IMG/VR virus record: IMGVR_UViG_3300025430_000049
Coordinates: 1-39,000 of that record
Origin: a virus
Length of the DNA stretch: 39,000 bases
Reading direction: 5' to 3' (one strand)
Made by a program: the position numbers and the translations under genes. Shown one piece after another: positions 7,185 through 17,206 of the stretch; the first letter of the stretch is position 1, and each line of letters opens with the position of its first letter. A model generated the notes under the pieces. The model made no database searches. It was not told the DNA's origin and worked only from the letters and a program-made list of their open reading frames with translations.

Positions 7185-9101
7185 ATGGCAGTCATACCAC
7201 TTTCAGAAATCCCCAACGCACCAACGGCAACTTTTACTCCGGTTGCTGATCCCAAGTATTCCGGTGATGTTGTGGGTTCGCAGGCTATTTCCGACATCAA
7301 GCAGGGATTTTCCTCTGCCATGGAAAACCCAGAGGCAATGGGTGCCGTGGGAAGGGCAGAAATCGGTCTTGGATCATCGATCCAACAACTTGGATCGGGA
7401 CTTGCCGAGAATGTCATGTACGCTGACGCTGAAAAGCGCAGGCAGGCACTGCAGCAGGCAGAACTCACGGCATTCCCCAAGTTCGTTCACAACCAAGCAG
7501 CAGTTCAAAACAATTACTTGCAGCAGGCATCGCAAGCACCCGCCACCCAACGACCAACCCTGTGGTTGAACGCAGCAGGAAAGGATGGTGAGAATTTCTT
7601 CAACGATCCGAACGGTCAATACACCCTGACACCCATCGAGAGGCAGGTAGTTGCTCACCATGCCATGGCAGCATGGGGAGAGGGTCTAGCAACGGCATCG
7701 CACCAAGCATATGCCAGTGACATCGAAAACCGTTCCACGGATCTCCAGATGGGTTTCCTCAATGCACTGAAAACTGGAGACCTTGAAGGTGCTCAAAAAA
7801 TGAATGCAACTGGTGTTGCCAATGGATGGTTTTCCAAAGCAACCGACCTTCAGAATCAAAAGGCAATTCAGACTCAAGGTGAAGTCCTTGGGTGGAGAAA
7901 AGGTCTTCAAGGGGAACTCAACAACTACATCGTGGGTGGTGCAACCGATCCCCAAGGGAATGTTTTCAAAACCTTATCGGACGCAGCAGACCGTGGAGAA
8001 GGCATCGGCAACCTCGATGCCAAGAATGTTGCTGACCTCGTAAAATACGGCAACGCAATCAAAGATCAGAGTCTCTGGAATGTGGCGACCAAGTACCAGA
8101 ATCTCATTCAGAGTGGGCAACTCAAAAGCACTACCCAACTGGCAGACGACAAGCAGTTCCAGAAGCTACCGGACGAGTACCGCAATGCCGTCTATGGATA
8201 TCTCGCGCAGCCATTTCAAAATACTCCACAAGGTGAGATAAACCGCAAAGCGGGTCAGGCCATCGTGGACAATTTCCCTCCCACCGATGGAAGCGACATC
8301 CAAAAGGCATACACCAAGGCCCAGATCCAGATCATGTCCTCGGTGCCCACTCCCTTTGCCGACGATCAACTCAAGGCACTCGATAAGAAGAAACAGGAGA
8401 TGGCAAGCAACAAGGGTGAACTTAAGGAAGACACCAAGCTGCAGCAGTATGGTTCCCAGATTCTAGAGAAGTACATGACCGACCAAGTGTTCGGGAAATA
8501 CGATGCCAAGAAAATCAGTGACGGCAAAGCATCAACCGATGACCTCAATGCCTACACCAAGGCACTTTCGATTCGTGAAGGCATCATGGACAAACTCCGT
8601 CAGGCAGCACCCAAAACGCAGCAGGATGTCGAGAAGTTCATCAATGACCAGACCCGACTTCTCCGAGCAGGTCAACCCAACGGGCCTCGCCAATTATTTA
8701 ACCCCAGCAGTTGGTTGCATGGAACCACTCCCCCACCTGCACCCCAGATCAAGTCTTCCAACCCCGTGATTCCGATCAAGGGTGTGGGCACGACTTATGG
8801 GTACAGTGGTGACAAGTATACCGACACCAACAGCAAGAACGGCATCGGTGACCATGACAACCAGTTGCAGGAAGGCAGCAGTGTCGGGTTTTCCCCTGAC
8901 ATCAAGAAACAGATCGCAGCCAACGGAATTAAGAAAGGTGACCCTGTGATTCTGCACCTTGATGACGGTTCGCAGGTCATGGCAAAGAACGATGACACGA
9001 CCGACAAAAAATACACTGGTCGAGTCGATTTCTATAACAAGCAAGGCCCAGAGAAGAACCATTACCAAGACCGGAAGATCGTAGGTGTCCAGAAGGTCTA
9101 A
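7185..9101 (+). CDS. Internal virion protein with C-terminal barrel-like domain
   Basis: This 638-residue protein is probably a middle internal virion (ejection) protein, in the position of T7 gp15. Residues 1-500 are mostly helical and rich in Gln and Ala. From about residue 533 the character changes to GVGTTYGYSGDKYTDTNSKN, then SVGFSPDIKKQI, GDPVILHLDDGSQVMAKNDD and GRVDFYNK. This resembles double-psi beta-barrel (RlpA-type) peptidoglycan-associated domains. If correct, it could help cross the cell wall during DNA entry. The start at 7185 has an excellent GGAGGAGG site upstream. Confidence 0.65.
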   Translation: MAVIPLSEIPNAPTATFTPVADPKYSGDVVGSQAISDIKQGFSSAMENPEAMGAVGRAEIGLGSSIQQLGSGLAENVMYADAEKRRQALQQAELTAFPKFVHNQAAVQNNYLQQASQAPATQRPTLWLNAAGKDGENFFNDPNGQYTLTPIERQVVAHHAMAAWGEGLATASHQAYASDIENRSTDLQMGFLNALKTGDLEGAQKMNATGVANGWFSKATDLQNQKAIQTQGEVLGWRKGLQGELNNYIVGGATDPQGNVFKTLSDAADRGEGIGNLDAKNVADLVKYGNAIKDQSLWNVATKYQNLIQSGQLKSTTQLADDKQFQKLPDEYRNAVYGYLAQPFQNTPQGEINRKAGQAIVDNFPPTDGSDIQKAYTKAQIQIMSSVPTPFADDQLKALDKKKQEMASNKGELKEDTKLQQYGSQILEKYMTDQVFGKYDAKKISDGKASTDDLNAYTKALSIREGIMDKLRQAAPKTQQDVEKFINDQTRLLRAGQPNGPRQLFNPSSWLHGTTPPPAPQIKSSNPVIPIKGVGTTYGYSGDKYTDTNSKNGIGDHDNQLQEGSSVGFSPDIKKQIAANGIKKGDPVILHLDDGSQVMAKNDDTTDKKYTGRVDFYNKQGPEKNHYQDRKIVGVQKV

Positions 9102-9107
9102 CAATTC

Positions 9108-12100
9108 ATGTCTGATACAACCCAAACCGAGCAACCGTCCCTTGATCTCCAGACTCCCTTCACATCGAGTCTGAACAATTTCGAGGATGCGCCACAGGCA
9201 CCGCAACTCTACAACATCAACATTGCGTCTGACCCAGAGAGGGCCAAGTTCCGCGATGCCTTTGCCGACAAAAACAACAACGGTGGACTGACTCCCAATG
9301 TAATCAGTCAGGCACCTGCGGATGAAAACCCGCAGGAGTACCGAGACCTCGGTATGAACATCAAGGCACTCTCCCTGTTCACGGGTCAAGCACCGGAAGA
9401 CATTGCCCAGAACTACGAGTACCAGAAGCAGAAGTTCATCAAGGAGAACAACCTCGACATGCCCAACAACGAGGGTCAGTTCCGTTCGACCCTTGGCAAC
9501 CAGTTTAAGGTAGCAGACGAGCAGGCCACGGCAATCGACGAGGCCCGTCAGAAAGCACTGCAGGATGACATGGAGGATGCCGATGCAGGCATGAACAAGT
9601 CGGTGCTGTCACGGTATCAAGAATGGAACACGCAACACGCAGGATCATTTGTTGGTGTACCCGAATCGCAAAAGATGAATGCCTTCATGCAGGCATACAT
9701 CCCCGCAAGGCATGCCGTGCAGTCTCCGTATGGTCAACTTGCCAAGGAGATCGTCCAGAATTTCCAGAACGATAACCCCACTGACGACATATCAAACAAG
9801 GCAGAGGGTGCCGTCAGGCAGGTTCAGAATGCTCTGGGTGTTGACATGAGCAACCCCGATGCGGAATCCACCATCCGTCCGGTGACGCATTCCAGTGAAG
9901 TTGCCGACCGTCTTGCCGACAAACTTGCAGAAGTTCCATCGCAGGATATTCCCAAAGTTCGCGCACTTGTCCGTGCCTACGCAAAACTTTCCAACAAGGG
10001 AGAGGGTGACAGTCCCATGGCAGCAGTCACCTATCGACTCGCGCAGCAGATTGGCAGGCCCGTGTCGGGATTGCTCCCCAAGATCAAGGACACGATGAAA
10101 CTGCAACCCCTGCAGGATTACCTCGACCTTCAGAAGTCATTCCCAGAGCAAGACCAAGACAAGAACCAGATCGCAAAGACCGAGAGGCAGATCCGCAATC
10201 TCAAGATGCGCTCCGTGCTCCGTAGCATTGCCAATGAAGATGTGAACCCGATCAAGAGCAACTGGTGGGGAGAAAAGGCACTCGGTGAAGTCTCCGGTGC
10301 CGCATCCTATGTTGCTGCATTCAGCCTTGGCCCTGCAGCGGGTGAGGCATACATGATGGGTTCCTCGATGGTCGATTATCAAGACCGTCAGATCGCACAG
10401 AACCCCGACATCGACCTCAAAGAGATCGAGGCAAAGGTTTCCAGTGTCGGAGTAATGTCCGCAGCAATGCAGTTGGTCGGCATGGGCACGGTTGCCAAGG
10501 CATTCCCTGCGACCGAGGCAGCAATCAACACGCTTGCCCTCGACCGTCCGGTGCTTAACGCAGTTCTGCATGGCACGGTTTCCACGGGTGCCATGACCGG
10601 ATCGCAGTTCATGGATCTTGCTGGAGACATCGCGTCCACGGCACTCGACAAGGATTTCGGCAAGGACAGGAACTTCTCAAAAGAAGCACTCGACACCCTT
10701 ATTCACACACCGACCACTTTTGCGGTGATGATGCTCCTTGGTGGTATTGCTCACGACAAACTGACTCCCGAACAAATCCAAGAGCAGATTGCGTACCTGC
10801 GTGATCCCATCGCAGCCCGTGCCGCAGGCATGGACAAGAACCTTTTCATCGGCAAGACCGATGCGGAGATCCCAGCCACCTACCGTGCTGCATGGTCAAC
10901 CCGTGATGTGGAGGCAGGAAAGGCATTCCGTGAGAAACTGCAAGAACTCGCCACCAATCCGGAAAACGACCCCACCCTTCCGCGCACCCACATCGACCCG
11001 CAGACCGGAGAGCATGTGGTAACCATCCTCGACCCAATCAACGGCAACATCCATGAACTGGTACGCACCAACGATGCGGAGGAAGCAGGTAAGGTTTTCA
11101 GTATGGCATCCGGTTTCGAGAGGATCCACCTGTTGCAATCCTTTGCCATGGAGCAGAGGATCCGCGACAACGCAGCCAAGAACGGCATCGAAGGGATCAA
11201 TTTCAAATACAACTTCTCCAACCAACTCGGCACTGCCAACAAGTTATCCGGATTTGAATCGCTGCCAGACGATGTGAAGAACCGTATCCTCACCGCAGAA
11301 CTTCCTTACGGATCGGATGCAGTGAAGGCAATGGTCGAGGGATGGCAGACCACGACTCCTATTTCCGAGGACTTGCGGAGCGACATCAGCAAGTATGTCA
11401 CCCAGATCACCAATGCCAAAGGAACTCCCGACATCAACCTGCACGAGAGTCTGGATGCTTGGACTGCCCGACTCCTGCAGTCCGGTCAGATTTCTGCTGA
11501 CCAGTTCAAGGATTGGGTCATCGCAACCGAGGCAGCAGTATCTGCCCGTTCCGGTTCCCCCGTGGAGTTCATGCCGAACAAGGTAGACCCGACCGACCGT
11601 GAAGTGATCGAGGCAGTGACCAAGGCAGGCATGCACCTCTTTGGTGGTCACACCGCAGATTTTGCTTCCTACCCTCCCGACCTCCAAGGTTACTTCATGT
11701 CCATGGCATCCTACTTCCGTGATGTGCAGGAGATCGGTCAACATGTGAAACAGGCAGTCGATGCGGGTGAGATTCCCAAGGATTTTTCCGAATACCTCGC
11801 AAATGCGCTAGGATTGCCTGCAGAGACCCGATTGGCCCCCAAGAGTGACCAGACACTGGTGGACACGGTAAACCCTCCCCTAGAGGCAGCAGGGCAACCT
11901 ACTTTCTCGATCCGTGCTGGCGAACCCAATGCGGAGCCAAAACCAGAAAAGGATTCCATATACCATCCCGACGAAAGCACCGAGTCGGGTTCCGATGCCC
12001 CATCCACCCCGCTAGAGGATCTCGATCCCTCCAAGCAAACGGGTGAAGAGTGGCAGAAAATACCATGGTCACCGGAAACATCGTTCTCGATCAAATCTCT

Positions 12101-15100
12101 TCCCACTGCCTATCCGGAGATGAGCAAGGAGATTTACGACCAGATCGCCAAAGATACCGAGCATGTCTACGGCATGTGGATCGACCGCATGCGTGTCGGG
12201 GATTACAAAGGCATACCGCTGCAGGGTGGCATGTTCTACCCGACCATCAAGGAAAACCTAGAGAAGGGAATTGTTTGGGCATACAATGCTGAAGGTGTTG
12301 CCAATGGTGAACTCAACAAAGCATCCACCACGGGCGGCTACATGAAACTCATGCTCATGCAGGAAGGGAATGTCATCGGGAACAAAACCTTTGCCCATTG
12401 CTGGTTCCACGACCTGCAAGAAAACATCGATGCTGGAAAACTGACCAAGAAGCAGGCACTGGCAGAACTCAATAGGATCCGCGAATTGTTTGCAGAGCAT
12501 GCCAATTCCAAAATCCGAACCGACCACACGACACCGTGGAAAACTTTGGAGCAGGCCAAGAAAGATATTGTGGACATGCCGCAGCAAAAACGAGGCAGCA
12601 CCTATTTTCAAAAGAGCAAAACGGTTACCAAGTCTGAAGGTGAAAAGATTGCTTATCAGTCGTTGCTTTCCCAAAAGATGACCAAGGCGGGATTTCCCGA
12701 TGCGGTGCAAATGGTACGGGATATTGAAGAACCATCCTTCAAGGGGCTGCCTGTAGGAGCAATCTCTGGAATCATCAAACTTCATCCAGACCAGACTCCC
12801 ATGACCGCAGAAGAAGCGGGAGTACCAGCGCACCTTTCATACGGGTATGTCCTTAAAGGAGAACCCGTTGCAAGGATGACAAATTTCCGGAATGTAAAAG
12901 ATTTGTTCCCAGAGATCCCCGATTATCCTTTGAATTGGTCAACGACTCCTCTCGATGTCGAGCGTGGACTTGCTGGCACCTTTTCCATCCGTTCCGCAGA
13001 AGACCGTCAGAAGTTCCAAGACGAGATCGACAAGCGCATTCATTCTGACCCAGAGGTGTATATACCCATCTGGGAAAAAATGCGCGAGAAGGTCAAGCAG
13101 GTGCAGGACACCATCGATGCTTTCTCCCGTGCCGATTCCCGTGATGTCACCGGAACCCTAGAGGAAAAGTATCGTGAGCAGGGACTCATCGAGATCAATG
13201 CGGTGATCAATGCACTCCCCAAAGAGATCCGTTCCGAGTTCATCCGTAACTGGCGCAATCCCTATTCCGGTGAGCAGGGCAACATCTTCACCAAGTATTC
13301 CTCACTCACGACCGATGCCGAGCGCACCGACATGCTGGTGAAAACCGTCCGCAAGGCCAAAGAAGCATTGGACGATGCACTGGTGAACGATTTCTCAACC
13401 CGACACCAGAAGCTGCTCGACAAGTCAGCACCCAAGATGAAGGCAGGAGAAAAGCCCAAGGGAAAACTTGGTGCCGACACCCATGCCATCCTTGCCGACA
13501 TCCAGAGGTATTCCCACATGGATTTGGCAGAGGTCGATTCCCATGTGCAATCCCTGCAGGCTGAAAAAGACAAGCTAGAGAATGGTGAAGGCACCATGGA
13601 CGAGGATGCTCGTCAAGCCAAGATCGACAAGCTCGACACGCAGATATGGTTGGCAAACACGCACGGTGGCATGTCCATGACCGATGCCGATGGAAAGCTA
13701 AAGACCGCAGAACTCCGCAGGTCTGATGTTGACCGGATGGGTGCCGCAGTTGAGGAACTCAAGGACATCATCCAGAACGGACGCTTTGAGTTCAACGCAG
13801 AGAAGAAAGCCCGTTCCGATCAGAACAAAGCAATCCGTCAGCAGGTGATGGATATTGTGAATGGTGGCAAGAAAGGAACTCCCACCTCGGTGCAGTCTGC
13901 GCGAGACAAGGATGCCTCTGGCAAAGCGACACCGAGCAAGCGCACGGACAACCTTCTGCTTCCGACACAACTTTTCCGTCAGATCCTCAAGAACTCCCCT
14001 CTCGGTGATGAGTGGGTGCAAAGGCTCAACAAGGCCCAGAATGACGAGGCAGATGCCAACATCAAATTCCAGCACGATGCCATCCAGACACTCCGAGAGA
14101 AGTGGGGAAAGAACGGCAAACCCGCAAGCACCCTAGAGGTTCAAAAAATCATTTCCGAACTTTCCACGACATTGAAAAAGACGGGCATAAAGATCCGTCC
14201 GAACAATGTGTACAAAGTACGCACAATCGACCGTGGCGAACTCGACAACTACAAAGGACTAATCACCGACCGTGAGTACAACAATCTGATGCGGGTGCTG
14301 TCTGATCCCGATAACAGCAAAATCAAGCGCATCGATATCCACGAACTCACCGAGGAAAGTCCGGAAGAGGAACTTCTCCTTTCCCCGCTTCAATTTGTCG
14401 ATGCTCTCACTGCAGCGGAACAACCCGATTCCATTCAGAAGGTCGAGCGCAATGGACTGACTCCCGATGTGGTTGCCAAGATCCGTGACCTCGTCATGAA
14501 GTCCAAGGCAAAGGATGTCTACGACCTAGCCAAAAAAGCATACGACAACTACGACCGCATCAATGCCGTATTCCGCAGGTTGTACGGAGTCGATCTTCCC
14601 CGTGTGGAGAATTACGCCCCCCTTACCTTTGACACCTCCGAACCGGAGAAGATCATAGACATGGATGATGGTCAGGCGGGTGGTGCGTCGAGCCAACCCT
14701 CATGGACAAAGTCACGAGGCAATTTCGGTGGCATTCTGCGTTACGACAATGCATGGGCCAAGCTGCAGAACCACATGATGAATGTGAACTACTGGGTCTC
14801 GCATGCCGAAACCCTGCGGGATTTCCGCGCCATCTTTGGAGACACGCAGGTGCTGCGATCCATTGGTTCCCAGAACGCTAACCATAGCGACTTCCTCAAG
14901 AACTACATGAAGGTGCTCTCCCGCGATAAGCAGACCACCCAGAACATGAGCAACCAAGACATGCATCTCAAAAAGATGTTTGCCTCGGTAATGTCGGTCG
15001 CAACCCTCGGTGGATCGATCCCGACTGCTGCCAAGCACATCAATGTCGGTTTGGCACCACTGTCCGAGATTTCCCCGACACAGTACATCCTATCGGCACT

Positions 15101-16106
15101 GCGTGTAGGAACCGGACTTGCACCTAGGAACGCATTCTTTGGTGGAAATGCCATGATCAAAGATAAGGTCGTGAGTAGGTTCGCAGACGCAGCGCACTCC
15201 GAGACGGGTGCTGATGCACTACAGGCAGCACGAGAGTGGTCATCCCCTTTCATGCAGGGTGCAGCACTGACCGGACAGCAAATCGCAAAGATGTCCATGG
15301 TTCCCCTCCACGCAACCGTCAATGTGTCTGCAGCATGGAGTGGAGCAGTCCGCTATGACGCTGCTTTCACGGAAGCGCAAGGTCTTGGCATGTCCGATGC
15401 GGAAGCCCACTCCTACGCTCAACAGCAGGTCGATCAAATGCTGCACGAGCGCATGAACCCCACTTTCCGTGGAGATAAGCCCATCTCCAGTTGGGGTAAG
15501 GTCGGCCCAGATTGGATGCAACTTTACGCAGGCCCAGCGCAGCAGGCACTGGCATCGGTCATCAACCTGTACCGTGGTGCCAAAATCGACTCCGAGGGTA
15601 AATCCGCTTTGGAAGCAGTAGGCATCAAGGCAGACCGTTACGGCAAGATTCTGGCAACATGGGCAGCATCCGGTGCCGTGGAATGGTTGGTGAAAACTGC
15701 CTACACGATGATCTGCGGATCCGATCAGCAAAAGGAAGAGGCAGAGAATTGGAAAGAACTGGTGGCATCCCTTGCCACGGGGCCAATCTACGGTGTTCCT
15801 ATTATTGGCCCGTTTGCCTCCGGATCACTGAAAGCTGCGATTACCGGACACAACCCTTTCTACGCAGCAGGCAATCCTCTTTCTGATATGGCCCGTGGTG
15901 GATACCACATCTACCAACACATGAAGAATGACGAGATGACCGGAAAAGACTATGCCGACATGGTCAAAGATGTCTCCATCGTTGCGGCATGGGCACTCTC
16001 CTATGCCTTCCAAAAGGATCTCCTTGCCAAGGGTCTTTCCGGTGTCGCTGCATGGAGCAACACGGGTAAGGCAGCAGCGGGTGCCGTCCAGAACGCGAAC
16101 GAATGA
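9108..16106 (+). CDS. Giant internal virion protein (polyvalent-type)
   Basis: This 2332-residue protein is the largest in the genome and sits where T7 has gp16 (1318 residues). It is probably ejected into the cell with the DNA. Residues 1-900 are largely helical. Three similar tags, TFSIR (932-936), SFSIK (992-996) and TFSIR (1291-1295), bracket a separate inserted region that includes GGYMKLMLMQEGNVIGNK and HLSYGYVLKGEPVARMTNFR. Residues 1300-2332 are helical again, with hydrophobic segments near GSIPTAAKHINVG and GPIYGVPIIGPFASG. I see no transglycosylase motif. A promoter-like element occurs inside the gene at 13055. Confidence 0.75.
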   Translation: MSDTTQTEQPSLDLQTPFTSSLNNFEDAPQAPQLYNINIASDPERAKFRDAFADKNNNGGLTPNVISQAPADENPQEYRDLGMNIKALSLFTGQAPEDIAQNYEYQKQKFIKENNLDMPNNEGQFRSTLGNQFKVADEQATAIDEARQKALQDDMEDADAGMNKSVLSRYQEWNTQHAGSFVGVPESQKMNAFMQAYIPARHAVQSPYGQLAKEIVQNFQNDNPTDDISNKAEGAVRQVQNALGVDMSNPDAESTIRPVTHSSEVADRLADKLAEVPSQDIPKVRALVRAYAKLSNKGEGDSPMAAVTYRLAQQIGRPVSGLLPKIKDTMKLQPLQDYLDLQKSFPEQDQDKNQIAKTERQIRNLKMRSVLRSIANEDVNPIKSNWWGEKALGEVSGAASYVAAFSLGPAAGEAYMMGSSMVDYQDRQIAQNPDIDLKEIEAKVSSVGVMSAAMQLVGMGTVAKAFPATEAAINTLALDRPVLNAVLHGTVSTGAMTGSQFMDLAGDIASTALDKDFGKDRNFSKEALDTLIHTPTTFAVMMLLGGIAHDKLTPEQIQEQIAYLRDPIAARAAGMDKNLFIGKTDAEIPATYRAAWSTRDVEAGKAFREKLQELATNPENDPTLPRTHIDPQTGEHVVTILDPINGNIHELVRTNDAEEAGKVFSMASGFERIHLLQSFAMEQRIRDNAAKNGIEGINFKYNFSNQLGTANKLSGFESLPDDVKNRILTAELPYGSDAVKAMVEGWQTTTPISEDLRSDISKYVTQITNAKGTPDINLHESLDAWTARLLQSGQISADQFKDWVIATEAAVSARSGSPVEFMPNKVDPTDREVIEAVTKAGMHLFGGHTADFASYPPDLQGYFMSMASYFRDVQEIGQHVKQAVDAGEIPKDFSEYLANALGLPAETRLAPKSDQTLVDTVNPPLEAAGQPTFSIRAGEPNAEPKPEKDSIYHPDESTESGSDAPSTPLEDLDPSKQTGEEWQKIPWSPETSFSIKSLPTAYPEMSKEIYDQIAKDTEHVYGMWIDRMRVGDYKGIPLQGGMFYPTIKENLEKGIVWAYNAEGVANGELNKASTTGGYMKLMLMQEGNVIGNKTFAHCWFHDLQENIDAGKLTKKQALAELNRIRELFAEHANSKIRTDHTTPWKTLEQAKKDIVDMPQQKRGSTYFQKSKTVTKSEGEKIAYQSLLSQKMTKAGFPDAVQMVRDIEEPSFKGLPVGAISGIIKLHPDQTPMTAEEAGVPAHLSYGYVLKGEPVARMTNFRNVKDLFPEIPDYPLNWSTTPLDVERGLAGTFSIRSAEDRQKFQDEIDKRIHSDPEVYIPIWEKMREKVKQVQDTIDAFSRADSRDVTGTLEEKYREQGLIEINAVINALPKEIRSEFIRNWRNPYSGEQGNIFTKYSSLTTDAERTDMLVKTVRKAKEALDDALVNDFSTRHQKLLDKSAPKMKAGEKPKGKLGADTHAILADIQRYSHMDLAEVDSHVQSLQAEKDKLENGEGTMDEDARQAKIDKLDTQIWLANTHGGMSMTDADGKLKTAELRRSDVDRMGAAVEELKDIIQNGRFEFNAEKKARSDQNKAIRQQVMDIVNGGKKGTPTSVQSARDKDASGKATPSKRTDNLLLPTQLFRQILKNSPLGDEWVQRLNKAQNDEADANIKFQHDAIQTLREKWGKNGKPASTLEVQKIISELSTTLKKTGIKIRPNNVYKVRTIDRGELDNYKGLITDREYNNLMRVLSDPDNSKIKRIDIHELTEESPEEELLLSPLQFVDALTAAEQPDSIQKVERNGLTPDVVAKIRDLVMKSKAKDVYDLAKKAYDNYDRINAVFRRLYGVDLPRVENYAPLTFDTSEPEKIIDMDDGQAGGASSQPSWTKSRGNFGGILRYDNAWAKLQNHMMNVNYWVSHAETLRDFRAIFGDTQVLRSIGSQNANHSDFLKNYMKVLSRDKQTTQNMSNQDMHLKKMFASVMSVATLGGSIPTAAKHINVGLAPLSEISPTQYILSALRVGTGLAPRNAFFGGNAMIKDKVVSRFADAAHSETGADALQAAREWSSPFMQGAALTGQQIAKMSMVPLHATVNVSAAWSGAVRYDAAFTEAQGLGMSDAEAHSYAQQQVDQMLHERMNPTFRGDKPISSWGKVGPDWMQLYAGPAQQALASVINLYRGAKIDSEGKSALEAVGIKADRYGKILATWAASGAVEWLVKTAYTMICGSDQQKEEAENWKELVASLATGPIYGVPIIGPFASGSLKAAITGHNPFYAAGNPLSDMARGGYHIYQHMKNDEMTGKDYADMVKDVSIVAAWALSYAFQKDLLAKGLSGVAAWSNTGKAAAGAVQNANE
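13055..13066 (+). promoter_or_regulatory. Recurrent element inside the giant gene
   Basis: The full core GGTGTATATACC occurs inside the coding sequence, encoding Val-Tyr-Ile-Pro with the uncommon codon ATA. It lies just after the third TFSIR tag. An in-frame ATG follows at 13080, residue 1325. It may be coincidence or an internal promoter. Confidence 0.35.
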
Positions 16107-16107
16107 C

Positions 16108-16365
16108 CTACCTGTTGGGATAGGTGGGGATGACTGCCATTGCCTCGTCGTGGGCAATTTGCTGCATCTTCTGCTGCATCTCGATATCCTTCATCGCTTC
16201 TTTCATGATGGCGATCTGACCGGATGTGTCTGCCAAAGAATTGGCGGGAGGGACTGCTTTGGTCAGTTGTGCGTACAGGGCATTTCCTGCCTCGATGCCT
16301 GCATTGTCTAGGTCTGCGTGGGCAGCAATCGAACCCGCAACGATCAGTGCAAGGAGGTATTTCAT
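16108..16365 (-). CDS. Small exported protein, opposite strand (moron candidate)
   Basis: This 85-residue protein is the only convincing reverse-strand gene. The N-terminus MKYLLALIVAGSIAAHA is a clear signal peptide with a likely cut after Ala17. The mature part is a short helix-forming, Met/Gln/Ala-rich segment (MKEAMKDIEMQQKMQQIAHD) ending PTYPNR. It sits tail to tail with the giant gene, one base apart, and carries its own recurrent element overlapping the start codon, with GAGG about eight bases before the ATG. Separate control and opposite orientation suggest expression apart from the late genes, possibly from the prophage. Function is unknown. Confidence 0.65.
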   Translation of the reverse strand: MKYLLALIVAGSIAAHADLDNAGIEAGNALYAQLTKAVPPANSLADTSGQIAIMKEAMKDIEMQQKMQQIAHDEAMAVIPTYPNR

Positions 16366-16374
16366 GTATACACC
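16363..16374 (-). promoter_or_regulatory. Recurrent element, reverse copy at the exported-protein gene
   Basis: Read on the reverse strand this is GGTGTATACATG, and its last three bases are the start codon of the exported-protein gene. The palindrome is shortened to GTATAC. An element overlapping the ATG fits an operator, or a site whose transcript start lies elsewhere, better than an ordinary -10 box. Confidence 0.5.
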
Positions 16375-16411
16375 CTCGCGCCCGTAGAAAAATTGTCAAG
16401 AAATCCCAGAA

Positions 16412-16433
16412 AACAGGTTGAGGTGTATATACC
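16412..16433 (+). promoter_or_regulatory. Recurrent GGTGTATATAC element (fibre copy)
   Basis: This copy is identical over 22 bases to 5862-5883 and ends 25 bases before the tail fibre start. It forms a divergent pair with the reverse copy at 16363-16374, so the 93-base gap between the two genes could be a two-way control region. Confidence 0.7.
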
Positions 16434-16458
16434 GGACTGCTAGAACACTCCCACAAAG

Positions 16459-17205
16459 ATGTCCGTTTCTACTTCTACATCCTCCATCTCCTACGCAGGG
16501 AATGCCTCGACGGTGACGGCATATCCGGTGCCGTTCGTGTTTAACTACACGAGCGACCTGCAGGTGTATGAAGTGACATCTGGAATTTCTTCCCTACTCA
16601 ACCTTGGCACGGATTACACGGTCTCCGGAGGCAGTGGATCCACCGGATCGATTGTGACCGCAGCAGCAGTTCCTTCCACCTCGACAATCACGATTGTCCG
16701 CAGTGTCCCGTACACGCAGTTGACTTCACTCACCACGGGTGACCGTTTACCTGCGAAAACCTTGGAACAGGCACTCGACAACCTGACCTACCAAACGCAG
16801 CAGTTAAGCAGGAAGTCTTCCCCTGACACGATTGCAGCAACGGGTGTTGGGCCTTTCGTGCTTTCGGCAACACAGGCAGGTGGAACCCAGCAGTGGGTAG
16901 CCACCAACGATCTAGGGTACAACCAGTGGATCACCCAGACCAGCAACTACACTGCACTCAACGGTGACCGCATTTCTGCAGATACGACTTCCGGTGCTTT
17001 TACCATTACCCTTCCATCCCCTGCATCGTTTGGAAGCATCGTGACCATTCTCGACGGTGGATCTTATTGGAGCACCAACAATCTGACCGTTCAGCCTAAT
17101 TCCGGACAGACCATTGAAGGTGGAACCGTTCCCCTCACCTGCAACATCGGGAACAAATATGTCATCCTGTTTTTCAACGGCACCACTTGGAGGGTTTTAA
17201 CTTAA
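16459..17205 (+). CDS. Tail fibre, T7-type N-terminal adaptor
   Basis: In this 248-residue protein, residues 1-125 match the N-terminal domain that anchors T7-type fibres to the tail: YPVPFVFNYTSDLQVYEV, then LGTDYTVSGG, IVRSVPYTQLTSLTTGDRLP and KTLEQALDNLTYQTQQL. The C-terminal part is a beta-rich tip (TTSGAFTITLPSP, NKYVILFFNGTTWRVLT). At 248 residues it is much shorter than a normal fibre, so it probably acts as an adaptor on which the following small fibre proteins assemble. No Shine-Dalgarno sequence is evident. Confidence 0.85.
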   Translation: MSVSTSTSSISYAGNASTVTAYPVPFVFNYTSDLQVYEVTSGISSLLNLGTDYTVSGGSGSTGSIVTAAAVPSTSTITIVRSVPYTQLTSLTTGDRLPAKTLEQALDNLTYQTQQLSRKSSPDTIAATGVGPFVLSATQAGGTQQWVATNDLGYNQWITQTSNYTALNGDRISADTTSGAFTITLPSPASFGSIVTILDGGSYWSTNNLTVQPNSGQTIEGGTVPLTCNIGNKYVILFFNGTTWRVLT

Positions 17206-17206
17206 T

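Noticed and set aside
16107-16135. Hairpin ACCTA/TAGGT as a terminator between convergent genes
   Set aside because: The stem is only five base pairs and no T run follows on either strand.
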